A stretch of 64,000 bases of DNA from Massospora cicadina (Eukaryota; Entomophthoromycota; Entomophthoromycetes; Entomophthorales; Entomophthoraceae): contig JAKSZP010000003.1 in the NCBI GenBank assembly GCA_022478985.1, forward strand, positions 1 to 64,000, given 5' to 3'. Positions 24,240 through 35,321 of this stretch are shown in pieces. Within the stretch, counting starts at the first letter, position 1, and each line of letters begins with the position of its first letter. Position numbers and translations under genes: made by a program. The notes beneath the pieces are model-generated. The model was not told the origin of the DNA, did not search any database, and was given only the letters and a program-made list of their open reading frames with translations.

Positions 24240-24960
24240 AAAGGAATACAGCATTTTGTTGACACTGGAGACCATGTGCCTATTAGAATGAAGCCAATCC
24301 AGCGCCCCAGGCTAGCAACAAAGTAGTCAGTGAAGATCTAGACAAATTTCTAAAAAGTGGAATGATTGTGATCTTAAAAAGCTGTGGTCCATTCCAGTTT
24401 TGATTGTGAAGAAAAAGATGGCAGCAATCGAATTGTAATCAATTAATTGTCACCTCAATGCCATTACAAATAAGATTCATATCTGTTGCTCAGAATTGAT
24501 AATGCCCTGGACTGTCTGGGGGGGTGAAGTATTTTACCACAATGGACCTTATCTCCAGATAATGGAAATGAACTTCCTAAAGAGAAGCAGGAGAAGTGTG
24601 TGATGATTGCTGCACAAGGGCTGTTTTAACTGACGCATGCCACAGGGGCTGTGCAATACACTGGTGATTTTTTAAAACATAATAACACAATTTAGGGGAT
24701 CTTAAATTATCCTGCGCATTGGTGTATCTGGATGATATCAATTTTTTGCAGAGGTTTTCTAACATCTGGAGAAACTTGGACAAGTATTTGAATGGCTGTT
24801 GAAAGCCAATCTGAAGATAAAACCTAAAAAATGCCAATTTTTAAAGAACAATTGGAATACCTTGGATTCATCATTGATTATAAGGGCTTGCCGCCTCAAC
24901 CTCAAAAGGTGAGGAGATTAAAAATATACAATCTCTGACAACTATGAGGGATGTTAAGTA
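24240..24960 (+). pseudogene. Reverse transcriptase of element B
   Basis: It starts with a GDHVPIRMKPIQRP-like segment, where Ty3/gypsy RT begins (LEV..A.P...R.YR), near 24265. Fingers and palm pieces follow, including NRIVIN (about 24430). The YLDDI catalytic box is intact (about 24729-24745). The C-terminal part reads EQLEYLGFIIDYKGLPPQP (about 24845-24900), the usual end of RT at the thumb and connection. Stops lie every 10-30 codons. Confidence 0.85.
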
Positions 24961-25510
24961 CCCTTAGGCATGGATGGATACTATCAAAGATTTGTAGAAG
25001 GGTTTGCAAGGATTGCTGAGCCCCTATTCCATTTACTACAAGGAGGAGTTCATTTTGCTGGGCAGATGAGCGCCAGCAAGCATTTGAGGCTTTGAAAACC
25101 ACAATGAGCACAGCGCCTGTCTTCTGATATCCAGATTTCAGCAAGCCTTTTATCATACAAACTGACTCATAGTTGACCACAATTGGAGTAGTGCTATCCC
25201 AGGTTGAGGATGATGGCGAGGAGTATCTGATCAATTATTACATCAGCACTCTTAATAAACATGAGCGTAATTATACAGTGACTGAGCGATAGTTTTTGGC
25301 TGTCATCTAAGCTTGTGAACAATTTTGGGTGTACATTAATGGCACCAAGTTTCAAGTATTGACGGATCACAGCTCATTATGATGGCTCCACAATCTCAAG
25401 GAGCCTGAGGGATGGTTAGCCCGCTGGGCTCTGAAATTACAGACATACAACTATAGAAATTATTTATAGAGCTGGAGCAGCCCATCAAAATGCTGACAGA
25501 CTATTGCGAC
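24960..25510 (+). pseudogene. RNase H domain of element B
   Basis: The plus frame reads DFSKPFIIQTDS, then TTIGVVLSQVEDDGEEYLI, LNKHERNYTVTER and later FQVLTDHSSL. The Asp of TDS (about 25155), the Glu of TER (about 25280) and the Asp of TDH (about 25362) match the catalytic acidic residues of retroelement RNase H. Only a few stops interrupt it, so this is one of the better preserved parts of B. Confidence 0.85.
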
Positions 25511-25679
25511 TTCCTATTGTAGCCATACTGAGCAGTTTGGCTGATGAGCTTCATTAAAAAATGACTACTCAAAAGTATGGGTACAAGCCGCCTGAGTACA
25601 AAAGGCGATTGAAAAAGCATTAACTGACACTGAATATTAAAATGGAGTTCTATACAAGCTAAAACCTAAGGGCAGTTAA

Positions 25680-26740
25680 GAATGTTTCCAAAACCTTTAG
25701 ACCAAATGGATTTTATTACTCAAGCCCACAAGGCTGTCAGTCATGGCGGACTGACCAAAACGCTAGAATTACTTTTATCTAGTCACTATTGGGATTCCAT
25801 GCGATTTGATATCCAAGACATACTAGATAAATGCCATTCATGCCAAATCACAAAGCCTATGAAGTTAGATGTGAAATATCAATTGATAAAACCCAACTGG
25901 GCCTGGCATACCATGTCATTTGATGTAGTCTGGCCTTTTTCTGTGATTAGCCTAGGCAACAAATACATAATCGTTTCTATTGACTATATGACAAAATGGG
26001 TGAAAGCAAAAGCAATTAGAGACATCGGGGCTTTGACTACTGCCAGTTTATTATAGATAGTATTATTTATAATCACAAATGCCCCAGAAGATCTTGATGA
26101 ATAATGGCACAATTTTACTGCCCATATGGTGAAATGGTTGAATGAGTTGAAGTCCATTAAGGGAGTGTTGTCAACACCATACCATTCTGAGATTAATTGT
26201 ATGTTAGAACGAGTGAATGGCACTCAAGTTGGAATATTGCGCAAAATGCAGCTGCAGTGCATTCGCAATGGGCTACTTTCATTAGTGCTACTGTGTTTGC
26301 GTACAATGTTGGACGCCACAGTAACACAGGCCACTCTACATTTTGACTAATGTATGGTATACAGCCCGCTCTACCTCCTTTTTTAGTTTTGGTACTCAGT
26401 TCAACTGATGCAATTGGCCCAAAAGGGTGTGTTGAGCAACTGGCAAAGACCTTAATCAAGTTGTAATCTGAAGCCTATCAGAACATGATTAGTCAAAAAC
26501 TAATCAGAAGAGCTATAATGATGATGCTAAATGAGCTACAGTGTCTAAGTTCCAGGAAGGAGACTTGGTAGTATATTGTGACACTCATAGCACAGGCTGT
26601 GCGCAAAAGGTGGCCTCACTTTGGAAAGGTCCATCTATTATATTGGAGAAAATGTCCAAAAACATATATACCATTAAGGATCAAGGCAGCTGAGTTGTAA
26701 ATTGAGTACATGCTAAGTTCCTTCATCCATATCATAAATA
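25680..26740 (+). pseudogene. Integrase of element B
   Basis: The open piece 25682-26056 carries the HHCC zinc-binding region: His in AHKAVSHGG and Cys in KCHSCQ. SFDVVWPF (about 25915) holds the first catalytic Asp, and IVSIDYMTKWVKA is typical of Ty3/gypsy integrase. The second Asp and the Glu region lie in the broken stretch 26090-26220 (...ERVNGTQ). The piece near 26690 ends VHAKFLHPYH, the usual C-terminus of an integrase without a chromodomain. Stops and frameshifts separate the pieces. Confidence 0.88.
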
Positions 26741-28092
26741 ATAAAAAGAAAAAAAAAACCAAAAAATATTGTATTTTATACAAGAAAAAAATAAGGAGAC
26801 TTTTTAAAAATTAAGACGTAAAAATTTAATACATAAGTTCTGAGGCCTCGTCACCACTGGGGCTGGATGACATATCTTTGGGAGGGTGAAGAGTTTGAGA
26901 TCAAACTGTGAAAGCCTGTAGCAGTATAGGAGAAATGCGAATCTTATACAAGTCTTGACTGTCCAGACCCTATCAGAGATATGGCAAACCCAAAAAGGCT
27001 TGGCACCAGACATGCTGGCCTGGTTGACTTAAGAAAGGCCATAAAACTAGAGGAAACGATCATTGGAAGGGACTTTGGAACAGACAAGAGAGGTTTGCCT
27101 CTGGAGAAAATGCCGCAGAAAGGAAGATACAATTGGCGAGAAGGCTTTTGAGACAAGGGGAATTGGGGGAGTAACACTTTTGTGCAAAACTTCTGTAAAC
27201 GGGCCTCATCTAAAACATGCACATGTTGGGCACAGTCTTGTTGTAACACGAGGAAGGAGGGAAGCAAACGCACGTGCCCAGTAGAGCCATATGGGGGAAA
27301 TATTTTTCAGGAAGCCCTTTTGCCAGGCTTTTACAAAGGGTTCAACTATATTACAAAAATGCTCTGATTTTTTAAAACCTGACTTTTGAGGCCCAATGGG
27401 ACATGAATATCAGTATGGACTGCCCTGGGATTGCACCAAATCCTGGCTACCAAGATAGTGAAAGAAGAGTCTAATTAGCCTCAAAAGCTATTGAATGGGG
27501 CAATCTCAGGCTTGAAGGCAAGTGAAGATGAAAAGTAGGCTTCCACAAGTTCTGAAATTGAATTGAGTTCAATTCCTGATAAAGCCACACTGCCTGCATG
27601 AAGGGAAGAGATAAGGCTGGAAGAAGGGAAGACTTGAAAAAGAGAGAATAGGAAGTCAGAAAATAGATCCCCATCTTAAGTGTGCTGATACAAATGAGGG
27701 TCTCTTTGGGCTGACCAGCTTCAGGAGCACAAAGAGTTAAGAGTACGGTTGAAAAGGATCACACTCGACCCATCTGGATATTTGTTGGACATAATTTAAA
27801 GCCAAGGGGGCCTGTTTGGGTTCATCAATGGTTGCTGAAGTCACAGCGGGAAGCGAAGTTGAACTTTTAGGAACTGTTGAAGCGTAGCTGGTTGAACCAG
27901 CTTGTGAGATCAAATGCAAAACTCCCAAGTTAATCATAGTACGCCACATTGAAGTGCACAGTTTTAAGGAGATCCGTCTGTCTAAGGCTGAAAGGCTATT
28001 GATACAGCTCTATTTGAAGATTGCAAGAAATTGGACATTGTGACCCATAAATAAGGGTACCCTCCACTTTTATCCAGTCAAGGTGGTGGAAG
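26741..28092. other. Long non-coding 3' region of element B
   Basis: About 1.35 kb lie between the end of integrase and the 3' LTR. Open frames occur on both strands (26944-27273 minus, 27063-27284 plus, 27471-27674 minus) without recognisable motifs. The stretch 27030-27300 is less AT-rich than its surroundings. It ends in a purine-rich tract directly before the LTR. A function in the element, or a captured piece of other DNA, cannot be told apart here. Confidence 0.5.
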
Positions 28093-28981
28093 TGTTGAGT
28101 ATTTGACTGGGCCTAATCGATGGGTACTTAAATAGGGACATAATAATATTAGCTTATGTATACTTTATTATGAATTATATTGAAGATATCAGTGATTATG
28201 GATTATATATACCCTAAGTATATGCAAAGCTTGATCTGCGGCCTAGCAATTTCAATTAATGATATTTAACTAGATAACATGGGCCCAGGGGCTTTGTTGG
28301 TTAAGTTGGACTTAGTTATAGTTGATTTAATGACCCAGGCTTGTGGCTTTGTTGGTCTATGTCAAAATTAGTTTTTAATGTCGATTGGTTTTCTATTCAA
28401 TTAATTACTAATTAATGGTACAAATCGCCTTGGGATATACTACTGTTGCTCTTGAGGAGAAAAGGTTTAGCAATTTTCAGATGCATCAGAGGAAACGCTG
28501 TATTGAAATAACTGTCAGTTAGACAATGACCACGAGGGCAATTGGAGTTACCCCAGAGTCTCATAGATTTTAGACCCTCAGACATATTTATTATGCTCCA
28601 CTGACTAGGTGCCAATGAAAGATGTGGTGTCATGGGTGAAATATGATTTACATTAAACCCTATAAATTATCCCTAATTTCATACAAATAAAACACAATTT
28701 TTTATTACTACAAGTTAAAAAATTTAATATACAAGCTTTTTGTATTTAAAAATTTTTTATTGTATTAAAGTTGAGGAATTACTTGAGGTCAGGAAGATCA
28801 AGGTAGTGAGCCATTTTACAAGTAAATGACAGAATAATACAGCCTCAAAGTGTCATTTTCAAGGAGTTTATATCTTGACTATTATCACCATCTGGTTTAT
28901 TATATTCATACAATAGCGCTCAAAACTCTGACTTTCTCCTAAGAAGAACCAGCCCATCTGAAGTAGGCCAAAACTTTAACA
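28093..28981 (+). repeat. 3' LTR of element B
   Basis: 889 bp, TGTTGAG...TTTAACA, matching 16138-17180 apart from the SINE and point differences. TATAAATT lies at 28661-28668 with AATAAAA shortly after. It is followed by the target-site duplication cttaa. Confidence 0.92.
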
Positions 28982-28986
28982 CTTAA

Positions 28987-29358
28987 TATATCAAAAATCT
29001 ATAATAAATAAAGAGTATTATATTACTCCTAGTGAATCTATATCTATTTTTACCTCTCCACATAGTACTTTAATTAGATATAACCCAGAATAGTACATTT
29101 ATACCAGACCCTGAAGAGATGAAAGTGCTATATCGTCGCTTCTCTCCAGCAATTCTAATCAGTAAAGCCATCCTAAAGGCCATTTTCAACTTCCGTTCCT
29201 ACTTCTTTGGGCACCCCAGATTTGTGATATTCAGTTATCTTTTGAAAACGCGAAAATAGGCCCATTATCTTTGCACTATAATATGTATGACTGTGTGTGA
29301 AGACAACGTACCTCCAGATAAACATAAAGATTAGTAACAATATAAGCCTTTATTTAGA
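28987..29358 (+). mobile_element. 3' LTR of element A, right piece
   Basis: It resumes the A-family LTR after element B and matches about 9650-10022: CCTAG(T/C)GAAT, the ACCAGACCCTGAAG stretch, CTTCTCTCCAGC and the terminal ATAAGCCTTTATTTAGA. Together with 15945-16137 it makes about 565 bp. Confidence 0.85.
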
Positions 29359-29382
29359 GTAAATTTCTTAAATCTGTCATTG

Positions 29383-30869
29383 TGTCAGAAAAACAGCATA
29401 AGAAGTTTATAATGGCCTTCCAGTCAGGATGTGTAAACACCCAAAAAGCAAGCCAGAATGCCAGTGACATTGAAAATAAATAACGTTGTATGGTGCAGGA
29501 AATTGGGTGACAATAGCTTATTAATGTAGGATGAGCGTGAAAAAAAACCCAGTAATAAACTAAACATAAACAACCCCAGGTCCTGCGGCCATGCTTAAGG
29601 GGTTTGCACTACTTAATAAACTACTTTGTGATCTCCAGTGAAAGTGTTCATCACCAAAGCAGAGACAAGGGGCAGATCCTTGCGTGAAGTTGAGATATAT
29701 GAGGCCGCAGGATTCCAATATCCTGAAAGTGGATAGCTTTAATAATGGAATTAGATTCCCAGAAATTTTTTGCATGATGGATCCAGTTGACTATGGTAGA
29801 AACAATTGTAATCATCAAAACTGGTATATCCCATCCAGTGTAGGGGCCAATGTGCACCAAGTTAGTTTCATCAGGACTTTGGCAAGAGGAATTGAAGTAA
29901 AATAAAATAAAAAAATTGGGTACTAAAGGTATAACAATATTGGAAAGTAAAGTAAAGAATCGACTAACAATTTCTTCAGTGCTACACGACTGCTCAAATA
30001 GTGTTTGATTGGGGTCAGCTTATTATTGCAGGGATTGGGGCTCTCAAATTTGACCTAACCAGCGAAGTTTTTGGGGGTGGGGGAAATGATAATATAAATT
30101 GACATCAATGAAAATTGTGGTAGGCCAAGTCGCTATCAGTTCATCTGCAAATGCCTGACCTGAGACTCCACTACGCTTATATCAGTTAGTGTGATGGCGT
30201 CTGGCCTGATGATCAATGGGAATCCCCCAGGGCCACCCCACATAGGATCGGTCCCAACGGGTCAGGAATGGGTTTGGGATGACCAACCTGCCTGTGCCCA
30301 GTCACTGGGGCATTCGTTTATCCAAATGGGTTTCATCAGGCACAAAAAGGCACTTCATGAAATGGGGCTTTGATCTGTTGTGACAGTCCCCAATGGTGAT
30401 ACCTGCTTATTGGGGATTGTCCCTGACAATTTTGAGGGGAGTTTGGCATCTGTGATTGTAGTGCTTGATAGCTTTATGCCATTAGCGATTCCAGGCAATA
30501 ATATGCTACTTGCCCCTTTTTTATTAGTTTTTAATCCATCAGGATTATTTCCATTGATTTTAGACATTTCAGCTTTGATTCTCAGGATTTGACACCATCA
30601 GTTTTATAAAGTCCCTCCCATTTGTGGGATAGACAGTTATCAATGATTTTGGCACATGTTTCCTCAATTTGGTGAACTAGTTCAGCAGAGGCTGCCACAG
30701 TAACTGGGGGCGGAATCTTCAATGGAGTGCTGTTATCCAGAACTCGTCTACCACATGGGCGAGATCACCCTGGCTGATGAGGGGTACAGCCACCCTCTTC
30801 AGACCCTTCTTATTTGGAAATTGGAAAGTAGCCCAATCCACGCAAAGGTAACGTTCCCCTGGACTTACA
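29383..30869 (-). repeat. 3' LTR of element C
   Basis: On the minus strand it runs TGTAAGTCCAGGGG...CTGACA, matching 35322-36809 along its whole length. Open frames on both strands inside it are side effects of its moderate GC content and are not genes. Confidence 0.9.
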
Positions 30870-30887
30870 TTACCCTTTCCTTTTGCC
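30870..30887 (-). promoter_or_regulatory. Polypurine tract of element C
   Basis: Minus strand ggcaaaaggaaagggtaa lies immediately before the 3' LTR (which starts TGTAAG on that strand). This is the expected site for plus-strand DNA priming in LTR elements. Confidence 0.8.
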
Positions 30888-30950
30888 AGAGGAGGGGTGC
30901 CACCTCCAGGAAACTGCATGAGAGCTACATTTTCGTGAGCCTTGGGTAAC

Positions 30951-31205
30951 TTAATAACCATTAACGTTGCAACTTATTTTGGGGGGATTAGGAGCATCAG
31001 GATGGAACTCATGAAACGCCTCAACCAGTTCCATGCAGTTCATGCAATCTTGGGCCTTGACCCAACTGTTCTTGTAGGCTGGATAACCCTCAAGCAACAC
31101 AATATTGAACTGACTCCAAGAGTTGCAGGACGCTAAAATGCTCTCCACCTTGGCCTCCTCCTCATCCTCAATTACTATCAGCTCAGGATCCATGGGAAAG
31201 TTCAC
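30951..31205 (-). pseudogene. C-terminal chromodomain of element C
   Basis: The minus frame reads PELIVIEDEEEAKVESILAS, a core segment and then GYPAYKNSWVKAQDCMNC and ELVEAFHEFHPDAP. This matches the order of a chromodomain: ...VE.IL.SR......YLV.W.GYP...NSW........ELV..F....P. The segment where YLVKWKGY is expected is read as FNIVLLEGY, so one or two of the aromatic-cage residues that bind methylated histone H3 are lost. Such domains steer chromovirus integration to heterochromatin in the family. It lies at the end of Pol, 80 bp before the polypurine tract. Confidence 0.85.
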
Positions 31206-31652
31206 TTTAATGGGACAGCTTAGATACGTGGAAGATGGGATGCTGTTTCCAATAAGATAGCAACTTTAACCAGAAATCACCATTGCCAAAATTTTCCTCC
31301 ACCAAGTGAGGACCCAAAAGCTTGCTTGAAAACTTTCAGGAGGTACCTGCATCTGCAAATGACATGTATCAAGCATGATATATGAACCCACCACTATGTT
31401 ATGGCTAAGAAGCCATTTATAATCCGCAAGCCACTTTTAGTCACTAATAGCTTTAGTGAGATACTCCCGCACTAAGGACTGATTAGACCAAATGTTCTCT
31501 ACATGATCTTCAGCAGACAGAACCTCTGGACGCAGGCAGGGACTGACAGTGTTTGAGGAATAATACCCCAACGTTTCTTCATAGGGAGAAAAAACCATAG
31601 AAGCATGAGTTCCATTGTTATAGACAAATTGAGTGAGAGGAAGTTCATTGTC

Positions 31653-32260
31653 TTAGGTATCCTGTGCAGCTGCAGCATAGCAGCGCAAGTACTGTTTCAA
31701 TATTGGGTTAACACGCTCAGTTTGTCCATCAGACTGGGGATGATACTCTGTGGAATGGCAGGGGGTAATTTTTAGGATGGAAAAAAGCTCATTCCAAAAA
31801 TGCGCTGTAAACTGAGAAACCACGGTCACTGATGATCTCCTGCTGGAGGCTAAACATAGAAAACACATGGCTCACTAAGAGATGAGCAGTTTCTTCTGAC
31901 GTAACTGTATAAGAGAATGAATTATATGGGAAAATTTAGTAATTTATTGACCACCACAATCACTTCCATAAAACCATTAGAACAGGGAAGTTGAGAATAA
32001 AATCCTTGTACACTGATGTCCATGTTCCCTCCTCCTGTTGTAAAGGATGAAGAAGACCATTTCTTCCTGATCAATTTGACTTGGCCCTTGCGTAGGTAAC
32101 ACAGTCAATGATACAGGCTGGTACTTCTTTTAATAGACCCACCCAAATATAAGTCTGATTAATCATATTTTTACATTTCTTGTTGCCCAGATGGCCAATC
32201 ATGGGATGGTCATGATGCGCTAGAAACTCCTTGGCTCTAAGGAGAGGAGGAACCCAAACC
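31653..32260 (-). pseudogene. Integrase of element C
   Basis: From right to left: a zinc-binding region with HDHPMIGHLGNKKC and CIIDCVTYARAK (about 32100-32215), then a broken catalytic core. The clear C-terminal core piece SQFTAHFWNELFSILKI plus YHPQSDGQTERVN lies at 31690-31830, with the DDE glutamate in QTERVN. The frame is open at 31653-31868 only. Confidence 0.85.
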
Positions 32261-32529
32261 CAAGACGTAAAATAGATGATATCTTACAAAAGAATACAGG
32301 GAATTTTTGTGGGTTTGAAGGGATAATTGATTAAGTAAATCCACTCCTTTTAAACAGGTCATTTGAGCTTCTAAAACCCATTAAATAAGGGGAGTATCAG
32401 GAACTAAGTCTACTGAAGAGACCATGGGAGGTACAATGGATAACATTTTGGTGGTGGGAATCATGGTGACCAGGTCCGCTTCAATTGAGTCCATGGGGCA
32501 ATGAGCAGGGTTGCAACTAAGGAAATTGG

Positions 32530-33210
32530 GGAGCACGTTTAATGCACCTTTCACAAAATTTTACTTAAAATTAAACTACGCAAGTCCTGATAGGTGTGAG
32601 ATTGCCTATGGGTCAACTTCTGTGGTTTACAAAAATACAGAAGAGCTTGGTGGTCCATATGCACCATTAACTCATGCTGAGCGCTTTGTAACAGATACCG
32701 CCAATGAGTCAAAGCCCATGCTATGGCTTCCAACTCCTTATTGTAGATGGCCCAGGATTGTTTAGTAGAGAAGAATTTTAGGGAAAAATGTGACTGGATG
32801 TTCTAAACCGTCATGCTCCTGGAGCAGAAAAGCCCAACTGCAACGGATGAGGCATTGCATGCAAGAATATAGGGTTTGGAGGGTTCAGCATGTTTTATAA
32901 TGTGGTTGATAAGAACACCTCTTTAATTTACTTGAACGCCTGTCAAAACCCAGGTGTCCAATGAAAGGGAACATTTTTAACTGTGAGGGGGTGAAGTGGA
33001 GCGGCTAACTGGGAAAGGGCTGGGGAAATTTTTTTTAGAAAAATGACGGTGCCCAAAAAACTTCTCATTTGTTTTTGTGCTGTTGAAGTTGGCCATTCGA
33101 GGATTGCATCCAACTTGTTGGGAATAATTGCATGCACATTTTTTAGAACGAGATTTTCTAAAAAGGGCCTTCCTCCCTATAAAATTCGCATTTTGAAGGA
33201 TTGACAAGCA
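32530..33210 (-). pseudogene. RNase H and RT connection of element C
   Basis: The minus frames give the connection region LDAILEWPTSTAQKQMRSFL and FHWTPGF (32943-33137), followed toward 32551 by the RNase H piece EAIAWALTHWRYLLQSAQHE, LMVHMDHQALLYF, which contains the last catalytic Asp as MDH. A frameshift lies between the two pieces (overlapping frames near 32977-33207). Confidence 0.85.
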
Positions 33211-33720
33211 GGCCTGCCTTGTGCAAAGCAGCCACTACTGCTTCCAAGTCTTTTGCATGTTGTTCAAGAGTTGGGGATTGAACCAAAATGTCATCAATAT
33301 AAGTGACCGCGCAAGTAAATCATAGGTCACCCAGTACACTATTGATCATTCTTTGAAATGTGTCTGGTGAGTTCTTTAACCCAAAGGGCCTTACTCAAAA
33401 TTAATAAATACCTCTCTTCATTTTGATAGTGGTAAGCTATTCTTGACCTTTAATCACCAAAATTAGGTTAAAGGCATTAACAATATCAATCTTAGAGAAG
33501 ACACAAGTCTTGACAATCATTTGAATGATAATTTGCTCCAGGAGTAAAGGATAGAAATCATGCACTGTAATTTTATTCAGGTGACCATAATCCACACAGG
33601 GGCGGAGGGAACCATTGGCCTTCTTGGCAAAAACGATTGGAGAAGTAACTGGTGATTTTTCTTTTAATAACCACCCTTTCTTAAGCATATCGTCCAACTA
33701 AGCTTCAAAAGCAACCTCCT
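33211..33720 (-). pseudogene. Reverse transcriptase of element C
   Basis: The minus open piece 33437-33697 reads LLKEKSPVTSPIVFAKKANG, SLRPCVDYGHLNKITVHDFY, VFSKIDIVNAFNLI: the fingers and first palm motif, with the first catalytic Asp in KIDI. About 33280-33310 gives YIDDILVQS, an intact catalytic box, in a different frame. A frameshift near 33430 separates them. Confidence 0.88.
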
Positions 33721-34129
33721 CCTCCGCTGTGTGTGGATACAAGGGACAGTTAATATTCACCAACTGCACCGTTGTTTAAAATCTTAAATCAAATTTAGTA
33801 TGAGGGGGAGACGGTCTGCCTTCTCAGAATCAAAGATACTCTGATAGCACATCAATGCCTCAAAAGATCTGATGAAAGAACCACAGGGGAAATGAGGGAA
33901 ATGATGGAACTGCGGCCTTGAGTTTTTGTTAGGGTGTCTACTAAAGGAAATTCCCACTCCATTTGATTGTTATAAAATGACAATATATTAGTCTCCAGGT
34001 AAATTATAACATGTTGTCAGCGCCACCATCCAACTCCTAAAATTACTGGAAACATCAAGTTTGGCATTTCAGAGAACTGATCACAAAAACAAAATGATGA
34101 ACTGAGAATAGTACTGACTGTTGGACTAG

Positions 34130-34300
34130 GTCGAGATCTGGAAGGCTGATGAAACAACCATCACCGATGGACCTAAGTCCAGGTCAAGCTCCAACTGTTG
34201 GGCTAGTTCTACACTCATAAAATTACCCACTGCTCTGGTATCCACCAAAGCCTCAAAGGATATGTGGTGAGACCCAATACTAATCTTCATGGGCAAAAAA
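34130..34300 (-). pseudogene. Aspartic protease of element C
   Basis: The minus frame reads SHHISFEALVDTRAVGNFMS, VELAQQLELDLDLG (about 34180-34280). The active site should be D-S/T-G-A; here it is DTRA, a Gly to Arg change that a single G to A transition explains (GGA to AGA). This would abolish activity. Confidence 0.75.
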
Positions 34301-34559
34301 TAGGCGAAGTTTTGTTTATTGGTAGATTTGGTAATCTCTGCTGTAACTGAAGAGATAGCTAGTAAATCAGGGGAAGATTGGGGTCCTTTTCAGGAGTTAA
34401 GTTGGGAATAATAAGGGCTTGGGAACCAGATACTTCAATCTAGGCTTTTACTAATTAATGAATAGGTGAACCAGGATAACACGACTCCAGTGCAGGAATA
34501 TTGGCTGACTCTGAGGCCAGTACCAATACTGGTTCAACGTTAAAAGCTGAATCCAAGTC

Positions 34560-35300
34560 GTCGTTGGGTAGTCCAATCATATCATTTCCCACTTGAAAGC
34601 GGGGAGCATGGCAAGGGGAGGCATTGATGGAGTCACAGCCTTACACTTGTTCCACTGTCCCCTTAGGGGTGGACCAATCTTTGTGATTGGAAGAGGCAGA
34701 ATCCAACACTGATCTAAAAATTGCTTGGAGCATATCATTAGAGAACTCAAGCGCAGGGGCCTATTCACAGAAGGTTGCGATTAAAGAAGCCAAGCAAGGA
34801 GCTTTGGCCATAGAGGAAAGAAATTGGAATAAACGCTTTGAATGCGACACAGGGGGTTTCAAAGCTGCTGATACTAATGCGACAAATGAGGTAGAATTTC
34901 CCACATGTGCAGTAGAACGCAGAAGTCCTTTCATCCACTGATGGGCTTCCTCTTCTACTTCATCCAAGAGGGCAACACCTTTTTGGGCGTTGGATAGTGC
35001 AGCGGCATTATTAATAACAATGGCAGAATGCATTTGCACCTCAGCAAGGGCGTCAAGGACTTGATTAGCAATATCTTTGGATGGAACAATTGGATTCCCT
35101 TCTTGAGCATAAGTTTAGGGAAGAGTAGCTATCCACGGGGCTCTGATGCCTTGAAGAAGTTTCTCCAAGGTATTGCAAACGCTAATCACAAAATCAGTGA
35201 CTACCAAACAAACAACAGAAAACAAACTACTGACTGCACAAATATTTGATAAAGGTAACCACTGTGGTTCCCAACTCGAAGAGAAGGGCGGAAATGGCAG
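34560..35300 (-). pseudogene. Gag region of element C
   Basis: The minus open piece 34761-35039 and its broken continuations lie just inside the 5' LTR, where gag belongs. The piece is rich in Ala, Leu and Ser and helix-prone (VALLDEVEEEAHQWMKGLL). No CCHC knuckle was found. The assignment rests on position. Confidence 0.55.
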
Positions 35301-35321
35301 GAAACAATGGTTGGTCAATTA

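Larger units (their letters stand above)
16138..28981 (+). mobile_element. Element B: full-length Ty3/gypsy retrotransposon with nested insertions
   Basis: Two LTRs (16138-17180 and 28093-28981), both TGTTGAGT...TTTAACA, bound a gag-protease-dUTPase-like-RT-RNase H-integrase region. An exact 5-bp target-site duplication cttaa lies at 16133-16137 and 28982-28986. A primer-binding site probably starts right after the 5' LTR (TGGCTCTCATGG, from 17183). A purine-rich tract aaggtggtggaag precedes the 3' LTR. The nested element D (20353-23955) accounts for 3.6 kb, and a SINE lies in the 5' LTR, leaving about 9.1 kb for B itself. The pol order (integrase last) shows Ty3/gypsy rather than Copia. The frame is broken throughout. 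Confidence 0.92.

Noticed and set aside
24902..25234. 110-codon minus-strand ORF
   Set aside because: Antisense shadow of the RNase H region of element B, which carries recognisable catalytic residues on the plus strand.
26944..27273. 109-codon minus-strand ORF in the 3' part of element B
   Set aside because: No motif, it overlaps plus-strand frames of similar length, and it sits in a locally GC-richer stretch where long chance frames are expected.
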